DNA of 64,000 nucleotides from contig CAYFUH010000001.1 in the NCBI GenBank assembly GCA_964346355.1, positions 1 to 64,000 on the forward strand, read 5' to 3'. Positions 51,107 through 59,822 of this stretch are shown here, one piece after another. This stretch comes from UBA6115 sp964346355. GTDB lineage: Bacteria; Bacillota; Clostridia; Christensenellales; Aristaeellaceae. How positions within the stretch are numbered: the stretch's first letter is position 1; every line of letters starts with the position of its first letter. Both the position numbers and the translations under genes were made by a program. The notes under the pieces were generated by a model that saw only the letters and a list, made by a program, of their open reading frames with translations, searched no databases and was not told the DNA's origin.

Positions 51107-51767
51107 GGTGTAAAAGGCCTCCGAATGTAGACTGTGACAGTTCTTCAACATAGGTTTCAAGCGGGATACCTCGCTTGAAAATCTCAGCAGCGTGTTCTAT
51201 TCCAACATAGCGGATGTGCCAGGGCTCATACGCGTAGCCAGTGATGTCCGTAAACTCCGCTTCGTAGCGGATGATGAAGCCGAAGCGGTGTGCGTTTTGC
51301 GCCACCCACTGGCCTTCCTTTGACTTGCCGAAGGAGCCGTTAAGCCCGTTGTTGCCGCGCCGGCCGATATCCATCGCAAGGCCCAGCTGATGCTCACTGG
51401 CGCCTGCTGGCGCCACATACAATTCCGCCGCGCGCTTGCCGCTGTTGTTGATCTTGCGCTGATAGATGACCCGCTGGGTTTCATAACTTCTAAAGCCGGA
51501 TACTGCCACTAAGGTATGTCCCTGCTCGCTTGCTTGCAAAAACAATTGCTCCAGCGCTTCGGCTGCTTCCCTGCGCATCCTGATGCCGCCTGTTGTCATT
51601 TTGACCTGCGGTTTTACCAGATCCGGCGGCACATAGTGCTCTGTCAGACGATAGGTCTTGTTGACCAGGTACAGGTTGCCGCCCAGGTTGGTTTGCTCCA
51701 CCACACCGGTTACGCCGCTTTGGCCAAGCGACAAACAGAGCATCAGCAGCGCGATTAGTTGCTTCAT
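51084..51767 (-). CDS. VanY-like D-alanyl-D-alanine carboxypeptidase, copy 3
   Basis: A 227-residue secreted protein; signal peptide at residues 1-20. It has SEHQLGLAMDIG and YEPWHIRYVG, so it is probably active. It is the shortest copy and has little sequence beyond the M15 domain. The ATG at 51767 is four bases after the hflX stop with AGGAA upstream. All three copies share the N-terminal pattern NLxLVNxxxxL...VPxxLxxPxV, indicating a common ancestor. Confidence 0.87.
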   Translation of the reverse strand: MKQLIALLMLCLSLGQSGVTGVVEQTNLGGNLYLVNKTYRLTEHYVPPDLVKPQVKMTTGGIRMRREAAEALEQLFLQASEQGHTLVAVSGFRSYETQRVIYQRKINNSGKRAAELYVAPAGASEHQLGLAMDIGRRGNNGLNGSFGKSKEGQWVAQNAHRFGFIIRYEAEFTDITGYAYEPWHIRYVGIEHAAEIFKRGIPLETYVEELSQSTFGGLLHHASQPAN

Positions 51768-51771
51768 CAGT

Positions 51772-53547
51772 TCATTCCTGCACAAACAGCTCAGGGTTTT
51801 GGGCTTGCAACCGGTTCGCGGAGGGCTTGCTCATGCGCACTGTCACGCGGGTGCCCTCCCCTTCATGTGCCTCGTGGATGATGCGCCCCTGGTTTCTGAT
51901 GTCGTTTAACACATGGTATTTGCTAAAGGGGATAAACATGTCCAGGGTGCGCTCGCCTGCGCGCAAAATCTCCACAATGGCTTGCAGCAGCTGGTCAACA
52001 CCTTCCCCTGTTTTGGCGGACACCTTCAGGGTGCCTTTGGGTAAAACGCGGTGTTCCGGCAGGGCGATGTCCCACTTGTTGTACACCTCAATGTGTGGTT
52101 GTTCGCAGGCGCCCAACGTTTGAAGGACGTCTTCCACGGCTTTTCGCTGCTCCTCCGCATGAGGGTTGGATGCGTCAGACACAATCACCAGCACATCAGC
52201 GCCCATGGCTTCATCCAGGGTGGATTGAAAGGCTTCCACCAGGTCTGTGGGCAGCTTGCTGACAAAGCCGACAGAGTCTGTGAGCAAAAACTCATCTCCG
52301 TCCGGATGCACGATGCGCCGGGATACGGTATCCAGCGTTGCGAACAACTGATCCTTGACATACACATCCGTTTGGGCAATCAGGTTAAGCAGGGTGGATT
52401 TGCCCGTATTGGTATAGCCAACCAGCGCAACGGACGGGATGCCGCTGTCCACCCGGTTTTTGCGGCGGATGCCCCGCTGACGTTCCAGCTCCTTCAGTTC
52501 ATCCTTGAGGATTTGAATCCGTCGTCTGATAACGCGCCGGTCCATCTCCAGTTTGCTTTCGCCAGGGCCTCGCGTCCCAATACCGCCTGCCAGGCGCGAG
52601 AGGGACGACCGAGCCCCCACCAGGCGGCTGGCGCGGTAGTTCAACTGCGCCAGGTTTACCTGCAGTTTGCCCTCACTGGTGGTTGCGCGTTGCGCGAAAA
52701 TGTCCAAGATCAGCGTGGTTCTGTCAATCACCGGGATACCCAGCGCGTCCTCCAGCCGGTTGGTTTGGATGCCGGACAGTTCATCATCCACGATGATCAA
52801 GGTCGCATTCTTGGCCTGTGCGTCCAGCGCAACCTCTGCCGCCTTGCCAGATCCAATATAGGTGGCGGGATCCGGTTTGCTCTTCACTTGAAGCGCGCTG
52901 CCAACAATCACAGCACCGGCAGAATCAGCCAGGGCACGCAATTCTTCCAGGGATTGCTGGCTGTCCGTGCTGATGAGGTAGGCGCGCTCGGTCTGGTCCT
53001 CAGTGGATATTTCCTTCACGGTCGCCAGCTGGTCGTTTTGGGTGATTGTCCACATCAGTTGCGGATGCTCCAGGTGCTTAGGCGATAGCGCTGTAATAGG
53101 CCCCGCCTTGAGCGCGCCGGTTTCATCCGGTGCCAGGAAGGAGACCGTCACGCCCGTTAATTGGCCTTCCTCGTTAACACCCAGGGCACACATGGCGTCC
53201 AGGCGCAGGCTCTGGATAGCGGACATATCTACATCCGACAGCGTCGCGTCACCATTGGGATGCGTATGGATGCAGCGCACACGGCTTAAACGGGTGTCGC
53301 TGCGCCGCTGGCCCAAGTCCTGCAGGCTTACCCTGTCAGCCTGTCCAACAGACACATCTAAAATTTTGCCGTTACGCGCGATATACACCGCAATCTCCCG
53401 GCGGATAAGCGCTGTCATCTCCGCCAATTTGTCAGCCAATTCCAGCGGTAAAAAGACAGTCGGATCAACCTCAATATCATACAGGGTGAGCAACTCTTTC
53501 TTTATGCTCTCCCGAATGCCAGTCAGATTCCCAGTCAGTTCCGTCAT
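51772..53547 (-). CDS. hflX: Ribosome-associated GTPase HflX with JAMM-like N-terminal domain
   Basis: A GTPase that splits stalled or stressed 70S ribosomes. The 591-residue product is longer than the usual 400-430. From about residue 190 the normal HflX domain, a basic helical linker (RRVIRRRIQILKDELKELERQR) and a G domain (GYTNTGKSTLLN, DSVGFVSKLP, NKWD) are present. The first 180 residues are an extension of the kind found in clostridial HflX. It contains E51 and HTHPNGDATLSDVD (H94, H96, D107), which fits the JAMM metalloprotease/RadC pattern HxHx10D. Its ATG overlaps the iscU stop (ATGA). Confidence 0.93.
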   Translation of the reverse strand: MTELTGNLTGIRESIKKELLTLYDIEVDPTVFLPLELADKLAEMTALIRREIAVYIARNGKILDVSVGQADRVSLQDLGQRRSDTRLSRVRCIHTHPNGDATLSDVDMSAIQSLRLDAMCALGVNEEGQLTGVTVSFLAPDETGALKAGPITALSPKHLEHPQLMWTITQNDQLATVKEISTEDQTERAYLISTDSQQSLEELRALADSAGAVIVGSALQVKSKPDPATYIGSGKAAEVALDAQAKNATLIIVDDELSGIQTNRLEDALGIPVIDRTTLILDIFAQRATTSEGKLQVNLAQLNYRASRLVGARSSLSRLAGGIGTRGPGESKLEMDRRVIRRRIQILKDELKELERQRGIRRKNRVDSGIPSVALVGYTNTGKSTLLNLIAQTDVYVKDQLFATLDTVSRRIVHPDGDEFLLTDSVGFVSKLPTDLVEAFQSTLDEAMGADVLVIVSDASNPHAEEQRKAVEDVLQTLGACEQPHIEVYNKWDIALPEHRVLPKGTLKVSAKTGEGVDQLLQAIVEILRAGERTLDMFIPFSKYHVLNDIRNQGRIIHEAHEGEGTRVTVRMSKPSANRLQAQNPELFVQE

Positions 53548-53927
53548 TCATTCTCCTTTTGTTCAAGCCGTGCCCTATAATCCGCGATCGCGGCGTGTAC
53601 CGCTTCTTCCGCTAAAACGGAGCAGTGCATCTTCGCCGGCGGCAAGCCATCCAACGCCTCTGTCACGGCTTTGTTGCTGATTAGAAGCGCTTCTTCCAGC
53701 GTTTTGCCCTTGACCATCTCAGTGGCCATGGAGCTGGTGGCGATGGCCGCGCCGCAGCCAAAGGTCTTGAAACGAACATCTGTGATGATGTTGTCCTTCA
53801 CCTTGATGTACATTTTCATAATATCGCCGCACCTGGCGTTACCGACCTCTCCAATGCCGTTGGCGTCCTCCAGGGACCCGACATTGCGCGGGTTATTGAA
53901 GTGATCCATCACTTTATCAGAATACAT
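53544..53927 (-). CDS. iscU: Iron-sulfur cluster scaffold protein IscU/NifU
   Basis: Assembles Fe-S clusters from sulfur delivered by the upstream cysteine desulfurase. The 127-residue product has the three ligand cysteines C33 (NARCGD), C58 (TFGCGAA) and C102 (AKMHCS), with D35 beside the first, as in the IscU group and not SufU, which has an insertion. The ATG at 53927 has a perfect AAGGAG; six upstream codons are discounted. It overlaps iscS by 11 bases. Confidence 0.94.
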   Translation of the reverse strand: MYSDKVMDHFNNPRNVGSLEDANGIGEVGNARCGDIMKMYIKVKDNIITDVRFKTFGCGAAIATSSMATEMVKGKTLEEALLISNKAVTEALDGLPPAKMHCSVLAEEAVHAAIADYRARLEQKENE

Positions 53928-55095
53928 GGCTTTCTCCTTGTTCATATAGCGGCGACATGGCCCGTAGGATGTTGATAATCCGCGGCAGTTCTGTTTTGAC
54001 CGTATTAATCTCCTCCTGGGTGGTGTCGGCTGACAGCGTCAGGCGCAGGCTGCCGTGCGCAATCTCGTGCGGCAGGCCAATGGCCAGGAGGACATGGGAT
54101 GGATCCAGTGAGCCGGATGTGCAGGCGGACCCGGAAGACGCCGCGATGCCAGCCAGATCCAGCCGCAGCAGCAGCGCCTCACCCTCGATGTATTTTACCG
54201 CGATGTTCACGTTGTTGGGCAAACGCAAAACGGGGTGACCATTCAAGCGAACCTCAGGCACGCTCTTTAGGATGCTGTTGATCAGGTCATCCCGAAGTGC
54301 GGCAATCTTTTTGGCGTTCTCATCCAGCTTGTTGACTGCCTTGGTGATCGCCGCGCCCAAGCCAACGATACCCGGCACGTTTTCTGTACCCGCCCTGCGG
54401 TTGCGCTCCTGCGCACCGCCCTGGATGAAGGCGGGCAAGCGGGTGCCCTTGCGGATGTACAGAGCGCCAACACCCTTGGGGCCATGGAACTTATGCGCCG
54501 ACAGCGAGAGGGTGTCAACCTGCCATTCCTGTACATCAACAGGAATGGCGCCAATGGCCTGAACCGCGTCCGTATGAAAGGCGATTTTGTGTTCCTGAGC
54601 AAACTTGCCGATTTCCGCGATCGGCTGAATGGTGCCGATTTCGTTGTTGGCTGCAATGACGGTAATCAAGATGGTGTCCGGCCGGATTGCCTTTTTGATA
54701 TCCTCGGGGTGTACCAGCCCGTCTTCATCAACAGGTACGTACGTGACGTTAAAACCCTGCTGTTGCAAATCTTCCAAAGGGTGCAGCACCGCATGATGCT
54801 CAATGGCGGTGGAAATGATGTGTTTGCCTTTGTTCTGGTTTGTGTGGGCAATTCCTTTGATGGCCCAATTATCGCTCTCTGTTCCGCCGGATGTAAAAAA
54901 TATCTCCTGCGCGGTACAGTTTAAAGCGGCGGCTACCGCGCGCCTGGCTTCTTCCACCGCTTTGCGTGCGTCCCGCCCTGTCGCATAAATGCTGGACGGG
55001 TTGCCGTAGTGGTCTTTAAAATAGGGCAGCATCTGCTCAAACACCTCGGCGTCAAGGCGTGTGGTCGCCGCATTGTCCAAATAAATCCTGTTCAA
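53917..55095 (-). CDS. iscS: Cysteine desulfurase IscS/NifS
   Basis: A PLP enzyme that removes sulfur from cysteine for Fe-S clusters and tRNA thiolation. The 392-residue product has YLDNAATT at the start, TSGGTESDNWAI, the PLP lysine in SLSAHKFHGPKG, and the mobile-loop cysteine in SSGSACTSGS. The start codon is TTG after GGAGG. It is first in a run that continues through iscU, hflX, vanY x3 and on to scpB. No IscR regulator lies beside it. Confidence 0.95.
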   Translation of the reverse strand: MNRIYLDNAATTRLDAEVFEQMLPYFKDHYGNPSSIYATGRDARKAVEEARRAVAAALNCTAQEIFFTSGGTESDNWAIKGIAHTNQNKGKHIISTAIEHHAVLHPLEDLQQQGFNVTYVPVDEDGLVHPEDIKKAIRPDTILITVIAANNEIGTIQPIAEIGKFAQEHKIAFHTDAVQAIGAIPVDVQEWQVDTLSLSAHKFHGPKGVGALYIRKGTRLPAFIQGGAQERNRRAGTENVPGIVGLGAAITKAVNKLDENAKKIAALRDDLINSILKSVPEVRLNGHPVLRLPNNVNIAVKYIEGEALLLRLDLAGIAASSGSACTSGSLDPSHVLLAIGLPHEIAHGSLRLTLSADTTQEEINTVKTELPRIINILRAMSPLYEQGESHVF

Positions 55096-55133
55096 ATCTA
55101 TCCTCCATGCGCTGGTAACATCCCAGCCACAGC

Positions 55134-55142
55134 ATTATATCA
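55134..55142 (-). promoter_or_regulatory. Extended -10 promoter of iscS-iscU-hflX
   Basis: On the minus strand TGATATAAT (55134-55142); no good -35 at the usual distance. Between it and the start lies a small inverted repeat (gctgg/ccagc, 55111-55127) that could be a leader stem or an operator. Confidence 0.6.
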
Positions 55143-55167
55143 CGAAAACCAAACAAAAAATGAAAAT

Positions 55168-57174
55168 TTAGTGCATTCCTGTGTCTTGAAGTTGGTTTGT
55201 GAATCTGTCATTGGCCAATTTCATTAAGTGTGTGTACAGGTCTGCTTTTTGCGGATTCTCCAAAAGGTCTTTCACAACCAGGGACGTTTCCTCAACCAGT
55301 TTAATATTGGAAATGCCATATACATTCAGCAGTTTTCCATGCTGACGGGTGCCCAAAATCTCCCCGGGCCCGCGCAGGTCCAAGTCTTTCTGTGCGATTT
55401 CAAATCCGTCGTTGGTTTGTGTCAGGGTTTGCAGCCGCTCATTGGGTTCTCCCAGCAAAAAACACCAGCTTTCCTTGCTGCCGCGGCCGACACGCCCGCG
55501 CAGCTGATGCAACTGCGCCAGCCCAAACATGTCCGCATCCTCAATGACCATGGTGGTCGCGTTGGGGACATCCATCCCCACCTCTATAACTGTAGTGGAT
55601 ACTAAAACCGAGGCATGGTTTTGATAAAAACGTGACAGCGCGTCCTGCTTCTCATCCTCCGGCTGGCTGCCATAAGTAAGGGCCATGGGGATACCGGACA
55701 GCGCGCTTTTTTGCAGCTGCTTATACAGCGCGGTGGCGGATTGTTTATCCTGTTCCTCCCCCTCGCTATCCTCAACCAGCGGACACACCAGATAGCTTTG
55801 TTCCCCTGTTTTTGCCTTATCCCTGATGTAGGCATACAAATCCGCGCGTTTGTTCTGGGGTACGATTCTGGTTTTAATCTCTTGTCGGCCAGGCGGCAGC
55901 TCATCCATGATGCTCACTTCCAGATCGCCATACAGCACCAAAGCCAGGGAACGCGGGATGGGCGTTGCGGACAATGCCAGAATATGCGGCACATAATCCT
56001 CTGCCTTATCGGCCAATCGTTGCCGCTGCTTTACTCCAAAACGGTGCTGTTCATCTGTTATGACCAAGCCCAGGTTGTGATATACCACTGTTTTGCTGAT
56101 AAGCGCATGGGTGCCGATCACAAACTGCCATGTTCCTGTTTTTATGTTATCCAACGCTTCCCTGCGCTCTGCAGCCTTCATGCCCCCCAGCAGCAAACCA
56201 CATTGAATGCCAAATTTTGACAGGATCTTCTCCGCGTTTGCCGCATGCTGCCTTGCAAGCAATTCTGTTGGCGCCATCAAGGCGCACTGATATCCGGCTT
56301 TGATTGCGAACACAGCTGCCCCAAAGGCAACCGCGGTCTTGCCGCTGCCCACGTCCCCCTGCACAAGCCTGCGCATGGGCTTTGGTGATGACATATCCTG
56401 ATAAATCTGTTTGAGTGTCGCTGCCTGTGCGCCGGTTGGTGCAAATGGCATTTGCTGCCAGAATGCTTCTGTGCAAAAGACACTGTCGTCAATGTTGGGG
56501 CCAGTTTCCTGGCTTGACGACATGCTTTTGATGGCCAGCTGGTACATCACCAGGTTTTCAAACCCAAGCCGCCGCTGGGCTTTAACGATTTGTTCTTTGT
56601 TTTGTGGGCGGTGAGCGAACTGCCAGGCTGTTTTCTTGCTGCATAGATTGTTGTCTTTCAAAAAGGCGTCAGGCAAGGTTTCCGCAGTTTGATCATCCAC
56701 CAACCCCAAAGCCTGATCGATCAAACTGGCGAACACCTTTCCCGGCAAACCAGGCAAAGGTTTGTACTGTGGAATAATGCCCTTGTCGCTGATGATTTTG
56801 GGATTAAGCAGACTTCGCCCTGTTTTTGCTTCTTCCTGGACGATTCCATGCAAAACGACATGTTCGCCCTGCTTGAGCTGCTTTGCCATCCAGGGCTGAT
56901 TAAACCAGAATACGCGCAGCACACCCGTGGCGTCGTAGACCCTTGCGCGGACAACCGACCGGCCGCCATAATACTGGATGCTTGGCGCGGTCTGAACCAC
57001 GCCCTCAATGCAGGCGGGACCAGGCTGTACCTGCGCGATGGCCTGTGCATTTTCCGCAAACAAATAGTCCCGCGGCAAACAATCAAGCAGACTGCAAAGG
57101 TCCGTGATGCCCTCTTGCTGCAAAGCTGCCTTTCGTTTGGGACCCAGCCCGCGAAGGTCTAATCCAGTGCCCAT
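55168..57174 (-). CDS. recG: ATP-dependent DNA helicase RecG
   Basis: Remodels stalled forks and branched DNA. The 668-residue product has an N-terminal wedge/OB domain (about residues 60-160), Walker A GDVGSGKTAVAF, the DEQH box ITDEQHRFG, and the C-terminal helicase and TRG motif region (LRGRVGRGSKESWCFLL). The start follows a weak AAGG-like site. The fakA terminator lies directly upstream, so recG needs read-through or an unseen promoter. Confidence 0.96.
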   Translation of the reverse strand: MGTGLDLRGLGPKRKAALQQEGITDLCSLLDCLPRDYLFAENAQAIAQVQPGPACIEGVVQTAPSIQYYGGRSVVRARVYDATGVLRVFWFNQPWMAKQLKQGEHVVLHGIVQEEAKTGRSLLNPKIISDKGIIPQYKPLPGLPGKVFASLIDQALGLVDDQTAETLPDAFLKDNNLCSKKTAWQFAHRPQNKEQIVKAQRRLGFENLVMYQLAIKSMSSSQETGPNIDDSVFCTEAFWQQMPFAPTGAQAATLKQIYQDMSSPKPMRRLVQGDVGSGKTAVAFGAAVFAIKAGYQCALMAPTELLARQHAANAEKILSKFGIQCGLLLGGMKAAERREALDNIKTGTWQFVIGTHALISKTVVYHNLGLVITDEQHRFGVKQRQRLADKAEDYVPHILALSATPIPRSLALVLYGDLEVSIMDELPPGRQEIKTRIVPQNKRADLYAYIRDKAKTGEQSYLVCPLVEDSEGEEQDKQSATALYKQLQKSALSGIPMALTYGSQPEDEKQDALSRFYQNHASVLVSTTVIEVGMDVPNATTMVIEDADMFGLAQLHQLRGRVGRGSKESWCFLLGEPNERLQTLTQTNDGFEIAQKDLDLRGPGEILGTRQHGKLLNVYGISNIKLVEETSLVVKDLLENPQKADLYTHLMKLANDRFTNQLQDTGMH

Positions 57175-57186
57175 ACCTTACCTTTC

Positions 57187-57214
57187 AAAAAGAAGCTGTC
57201 AAACTGACAGCTTC
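57187..57214 (-). terminator. Terminator of asp23-fakA
   Basis: A perfect 10-bp stem (57192-57201 with 57205-57214) with a three-base loop, followed on the minus strand by ttttt. It sits 20 bases after the fakA stop and 12 before the recG start. Confidence 0.85.
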
Positions 57215-57234
57215 CAAATACAGATACATCTGTG

Positions 57235-58872
57235 TTATTCGACTGACAGCAGGTAGAAATACAATTGCTGACCGCCGCGGTGCACTTCCACATCACAATC
57301 CGGATACATCTCTTCCAGCTGGTCGCGCAGGGTACGCGCATCCTCTTCCTTGGTCATCTCACCATAGTAGACTGTGATTAAGCCGTCATCCTCATTGACA
57401 ATTTCCTTCATCAGCAAAACGGCGGCTTCTTCAGCGGTTTCACAGTTGACTGTAACCTGCCCGTTATTTAAACCAATGATGCTGCCTTCCTTAATATGGA
57501 GGTCTTCCAGGTTGGTGTCGCGCACCGCATAGGTAATCATCCCGGTTCGCACTCGCTGGGCAGCTTCGTTCATGCGCTCTGTGTTTTCCTCCGGGCTGTC
57601 CTCCGGCTGGAAGGCCACCACGGCTGCGATGCCCATGGCGACGTTTTTGGTGGGCAGCACATTGATATTGCCTTCGCTCATCGCCGCTACCTGCTGCGCG
57701 GCTAAGGTGATGTTGCCGTTATTGGGAAGGATGTAGATGGTCTTGGCAAAGACCGCATCAACCGCTTTTTTCAAGTCATCAATGCTGGGGTTCATGGTCT
57801 GGCCGCCTTCTACGATGCTGTCGACGCCCAGGTCCTTGAAGATTTCGTTAAAGCCGGAGCCCTGTGACACCGCAACGATGCCGTAGTCCTTCAGTTCCTT
57901 TTTCTTCTGCTTATCCAGATCCCGCTTCTGCTGGACCATGTTGTCAATTTTAAGCCCGTTGAGCTCACCCAGCATCAGCGCGTACTGCAGCGCCTTACCG
58001 GGGTCGTTGGTGTGCAGATGCACCTTGATCAGGTCATCATCACCAACCACCACCAGGCTGTCGCCGATGCGGCTTAACTTGCGGCGGAAGGAAGCGATGT
58101 CCATGTCGCTCGTGCCTGGCTTGAGCTCCTGCACAAAAAACTCGGTGCAGTAGGCGAAGGTGATTTCCTCGTCCAGGTCATGCTCATCAACAAAAGCCTG
58201 CTCCTGGCTGGAGTCACCGCTCATGTCAACAAGCAGGTCTTCAATTTGCTCCCCATTGAGGACGGCGGCATAGCCGGTGTAAATGAGCAGCAAACCGCGG
58301 CCGCCGGCATCCACCACGCCTGCCTGGGTTAAGGCTGGCAGCATTTCCTGGGTGCGCTTCAAAATGCTTTCACCGCTGGACAGCACAACGCGCATCAATG
58401 CGGTGAAGCTGTCCGGCTCCATCTCCGCCTGCGCCAGGGCATCCTCCGCGATGACCCGGGCTACCGTTAAAATGGTGCCTTCTTTGGGCTTCATGACCGC
58501 TTTATAAGCGGTATCCGCGCCGGATTTGAGCGCCTGGGCAAACTCAAGCGGTGTGATTTTTTCTTTATCAGTCAGCGCTTTCGCAAACCCGCGGTATAAC
58601 TGGGACAAAATAACACCAGAGTTTCCCCTGGCGCCGCGCAGCGCGCCTTTTGACAGGTGTTCTGTCAACTGCCCAATGGAATGGGCTTCCTTGGTATTGA
58701 TTTCCCTGACGGCAGAAATCATTGTCATGGACATGTTGGTGCCCGTGTCGCCATCCGGAACCGGGAACACGTTCAGCGCGTTAACCGGCTCCCTGTTTTT
58801 TTCAAGGAGCGCGGCACCGGCATTGACCATTTCACGCAATGTTGCAGCGTCAAGCAAACGAATATCAGCCAT
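57235..58872 (-). CDS. DAK2-domain fatty acid kinase-like protein (FakA/YloV)
   Basis: FakA phosphorylates fatty acids bound to FakB, giving acyl phosphate for PlsX/PlsY. The 545-residue product has an N-terminal DhaL (DAK2) domain with the Mg-binding VFPVPDGDTGTNMSMT at residues 36-51 and GARGNSGVILSQ. A middle domain and a C-terminal DegV-like part (YILPNNGNI) follow. plsY in this window would use the product. It has a strong GAGGAGG ribosome site and follows asp23 by 27 bases. No fakB is in the window. Confidence 0.9.
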   Translation of the reverse strand: MADIRLLDAATLREMVNAGAALLEKNREPVNALNVFPVPDGDTGTNMSMTMISAVREINTKEAHSIGQLTEHLSKGALRGARGNSGVILSQLYRGFAKALTDKEKITPLEFAQALKSGADTAYKAVMKPKEGTILTVARVIAEDALAQAEMEPDSFTALMRVVLSSGESILKRTQEMLPALTQAGVVDAGGRGLLLIYTGYAAVLNGEQIEDLLVDMSGDSSQEQAFVDEHDLDEEITFAYCTEFFVQELKPGTSDMDIASFRRKLSRIGDSLVVVGDDDLIKVHLHTNDPGKALQYALMLGELNGLKIDNMVQQKRDLDKQKKKELKDYGIVAVSQGSGFNEIFKDLGVDSIVEGGQTMNPSIDDLKKAVDAVFAKTIYILPNNGNITLAAQQVAAMSEGNINVLPTKNVAMGIAAVVAFQPEDSPEENTERMNEAAQRVRTGMITYAVRDTNLEDLHIKEGSIIGLNNGQVTVNCETAEEAAVLLMKEIVNEDDGLITVYYGEMTKEEDARTLRDQLEEMYPDCDVEVHRGGQQLYFYLLSVE

Positions 58873-58899
58873 TTATAATCCTCCTCCGCGACAGATGAA

Positions 58900-59250
58900 T
58901 CAGACGCGGATTCCTTCTACAGTGATATTTACATTGCGGACCTTGACGCCGGTCATGCTCTCGAGTTTATATTTCACGACCTCTTTAATAGATGTGCAAA
59001 CCGCAGTGACAGAAATACCGTATTCAACAACAATGTATAAATCCACATCAATCATGTCGTCCACCGCGCGCAAGGCCACGCCGCGGCTGAGGTTTTCACG
59101 CCCCAACCATTCAACCAGGCCGTCTTTCGCGCGCTTGCTGGACATGGCTACGATGCCGTAGCACTCAAGGGTGGCATACCCCACCACTTTCAGCATGACT
59201 TCCTCGGAAATATAGATGGTGCCGATGTCGTTTTTGATTTTGAACTCCAT
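58900..59250 (-). CDS. Asp23/Gls24 family protein (YloU-like)
   Basis: A 116-residue cytoplasmic protein with the family pattern: GTIYISEEVMLKVVGYATLEC near the N-terminus, then VALRAVDDMIDVDLYIVVEYG and a C-terminal VRNVNITVEGIRV. In Bacillus the homologue lies next to yloV, as here. The role is unclear; Asp23 in Staphylococcus is membrane-associated through a partner. It starts an operon with the fakA-like gene. Confidence 0.93.
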   Translation of the reverse strand: MEFKIKNDIGTIYISEEVMLKVVGYATLECYGIVAMSSKRAKDGLVEWLGRENLSRGVALRAVDDMIDVDLYIVVEYGISVTAVCTSIKEVVKYKLESMTGVKVRNVNITVEGIRV

Positions 59251-59288
59251 CCTTAAATCCCCCTTAGGTAACTGTTTCAGGCGGTATC

Positions 59289-59317
59289 AGTATACAAGAT
59301 TTCCATATCCTGTGCAA
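59289..59317 (-). promoter_or_regulatory. Promoter of asp23-fakA
   Basis: On the minus strand TTGCAC (59312-59317), 17 bases, then TATACT (59289-59294), about 40 bases before the start codon. Confidence 0.7.
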
Positions 59318-59351
59318 CCTGCCGCAGGAATACACCTTTTTTGATGCAAAC

Positions 59352-59822
59352 TTATTTTTGAAGGTCCTTGATGGACAGCTCTGCCAATCCGGCATCCTTT
59401 GAGATCACAAAGACGGCCTGGAAGCCCTTTGTGATTACCTTGGCGTCTTCGATCTTGAACATCTCATCCGGCCGGTAATCACGGTATTCCTCAAGCAGAC
59501 GGCCCTTGTATGCGTTGAGCGCCTGGGTGATGGTATCAAGGTCTGACAGGTTTTTCGTGTTGATGACAATGACTGCTTCAGGCGTATACCGGCTGGCGTC
59601 CAAACCGGCTGCTGTATCTTGCAGCATGCCTTCATCCACCTCCAGCAGCAGCGCTGTTTGAGCTGTGTCAAGAAGGGTCAGTTCCTCAAAGTGAAGCTTC
59701 TCCAGCAATCCATCATAGACAGCCTGGGCAGGCTTGATTTCCACTTGTTGTGCGCAGGCAGACATTATAAAAGCAAACGCGATGATGAGAACAAATGCAA
59801 ACTTTTGTTTGATACCCCTCAC
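59352..59822 (-). CDS. DUF4358-type lipoprotein
   Basis: A 156-residue product with a lipoprotein signal peptide (hydrophobic residues 8-20, then SACAQ). The mature part matches the pattern of DUF4358 proteins, with an acidic N-terminal half and VIVINTKNLSDLDTITQAL followed by a YKGRLLEEYRDYRP-like stretch. The GTG start overlaps the SGNH gene stop (gTGA). Such proteins are often encoded with MBOAT, DHHW and SGNH genes, as here. The biochemical role is unknown. Confidence 0.75.
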   Translation of the reverse strand: MRGIKQKFAFVLIIAFAFIMSACAQQVEIKPAQAVYDGLLEKLHFEELTLLDTAQTALLLEVDEGMLQDTAAGLDASRYTPEAVIVINTKNLSDLDTITQALNAYKGRLLEEYRDYRPDEMFKIEDAKVITKGFQAVFVISKDAGLAELSIKDLQK

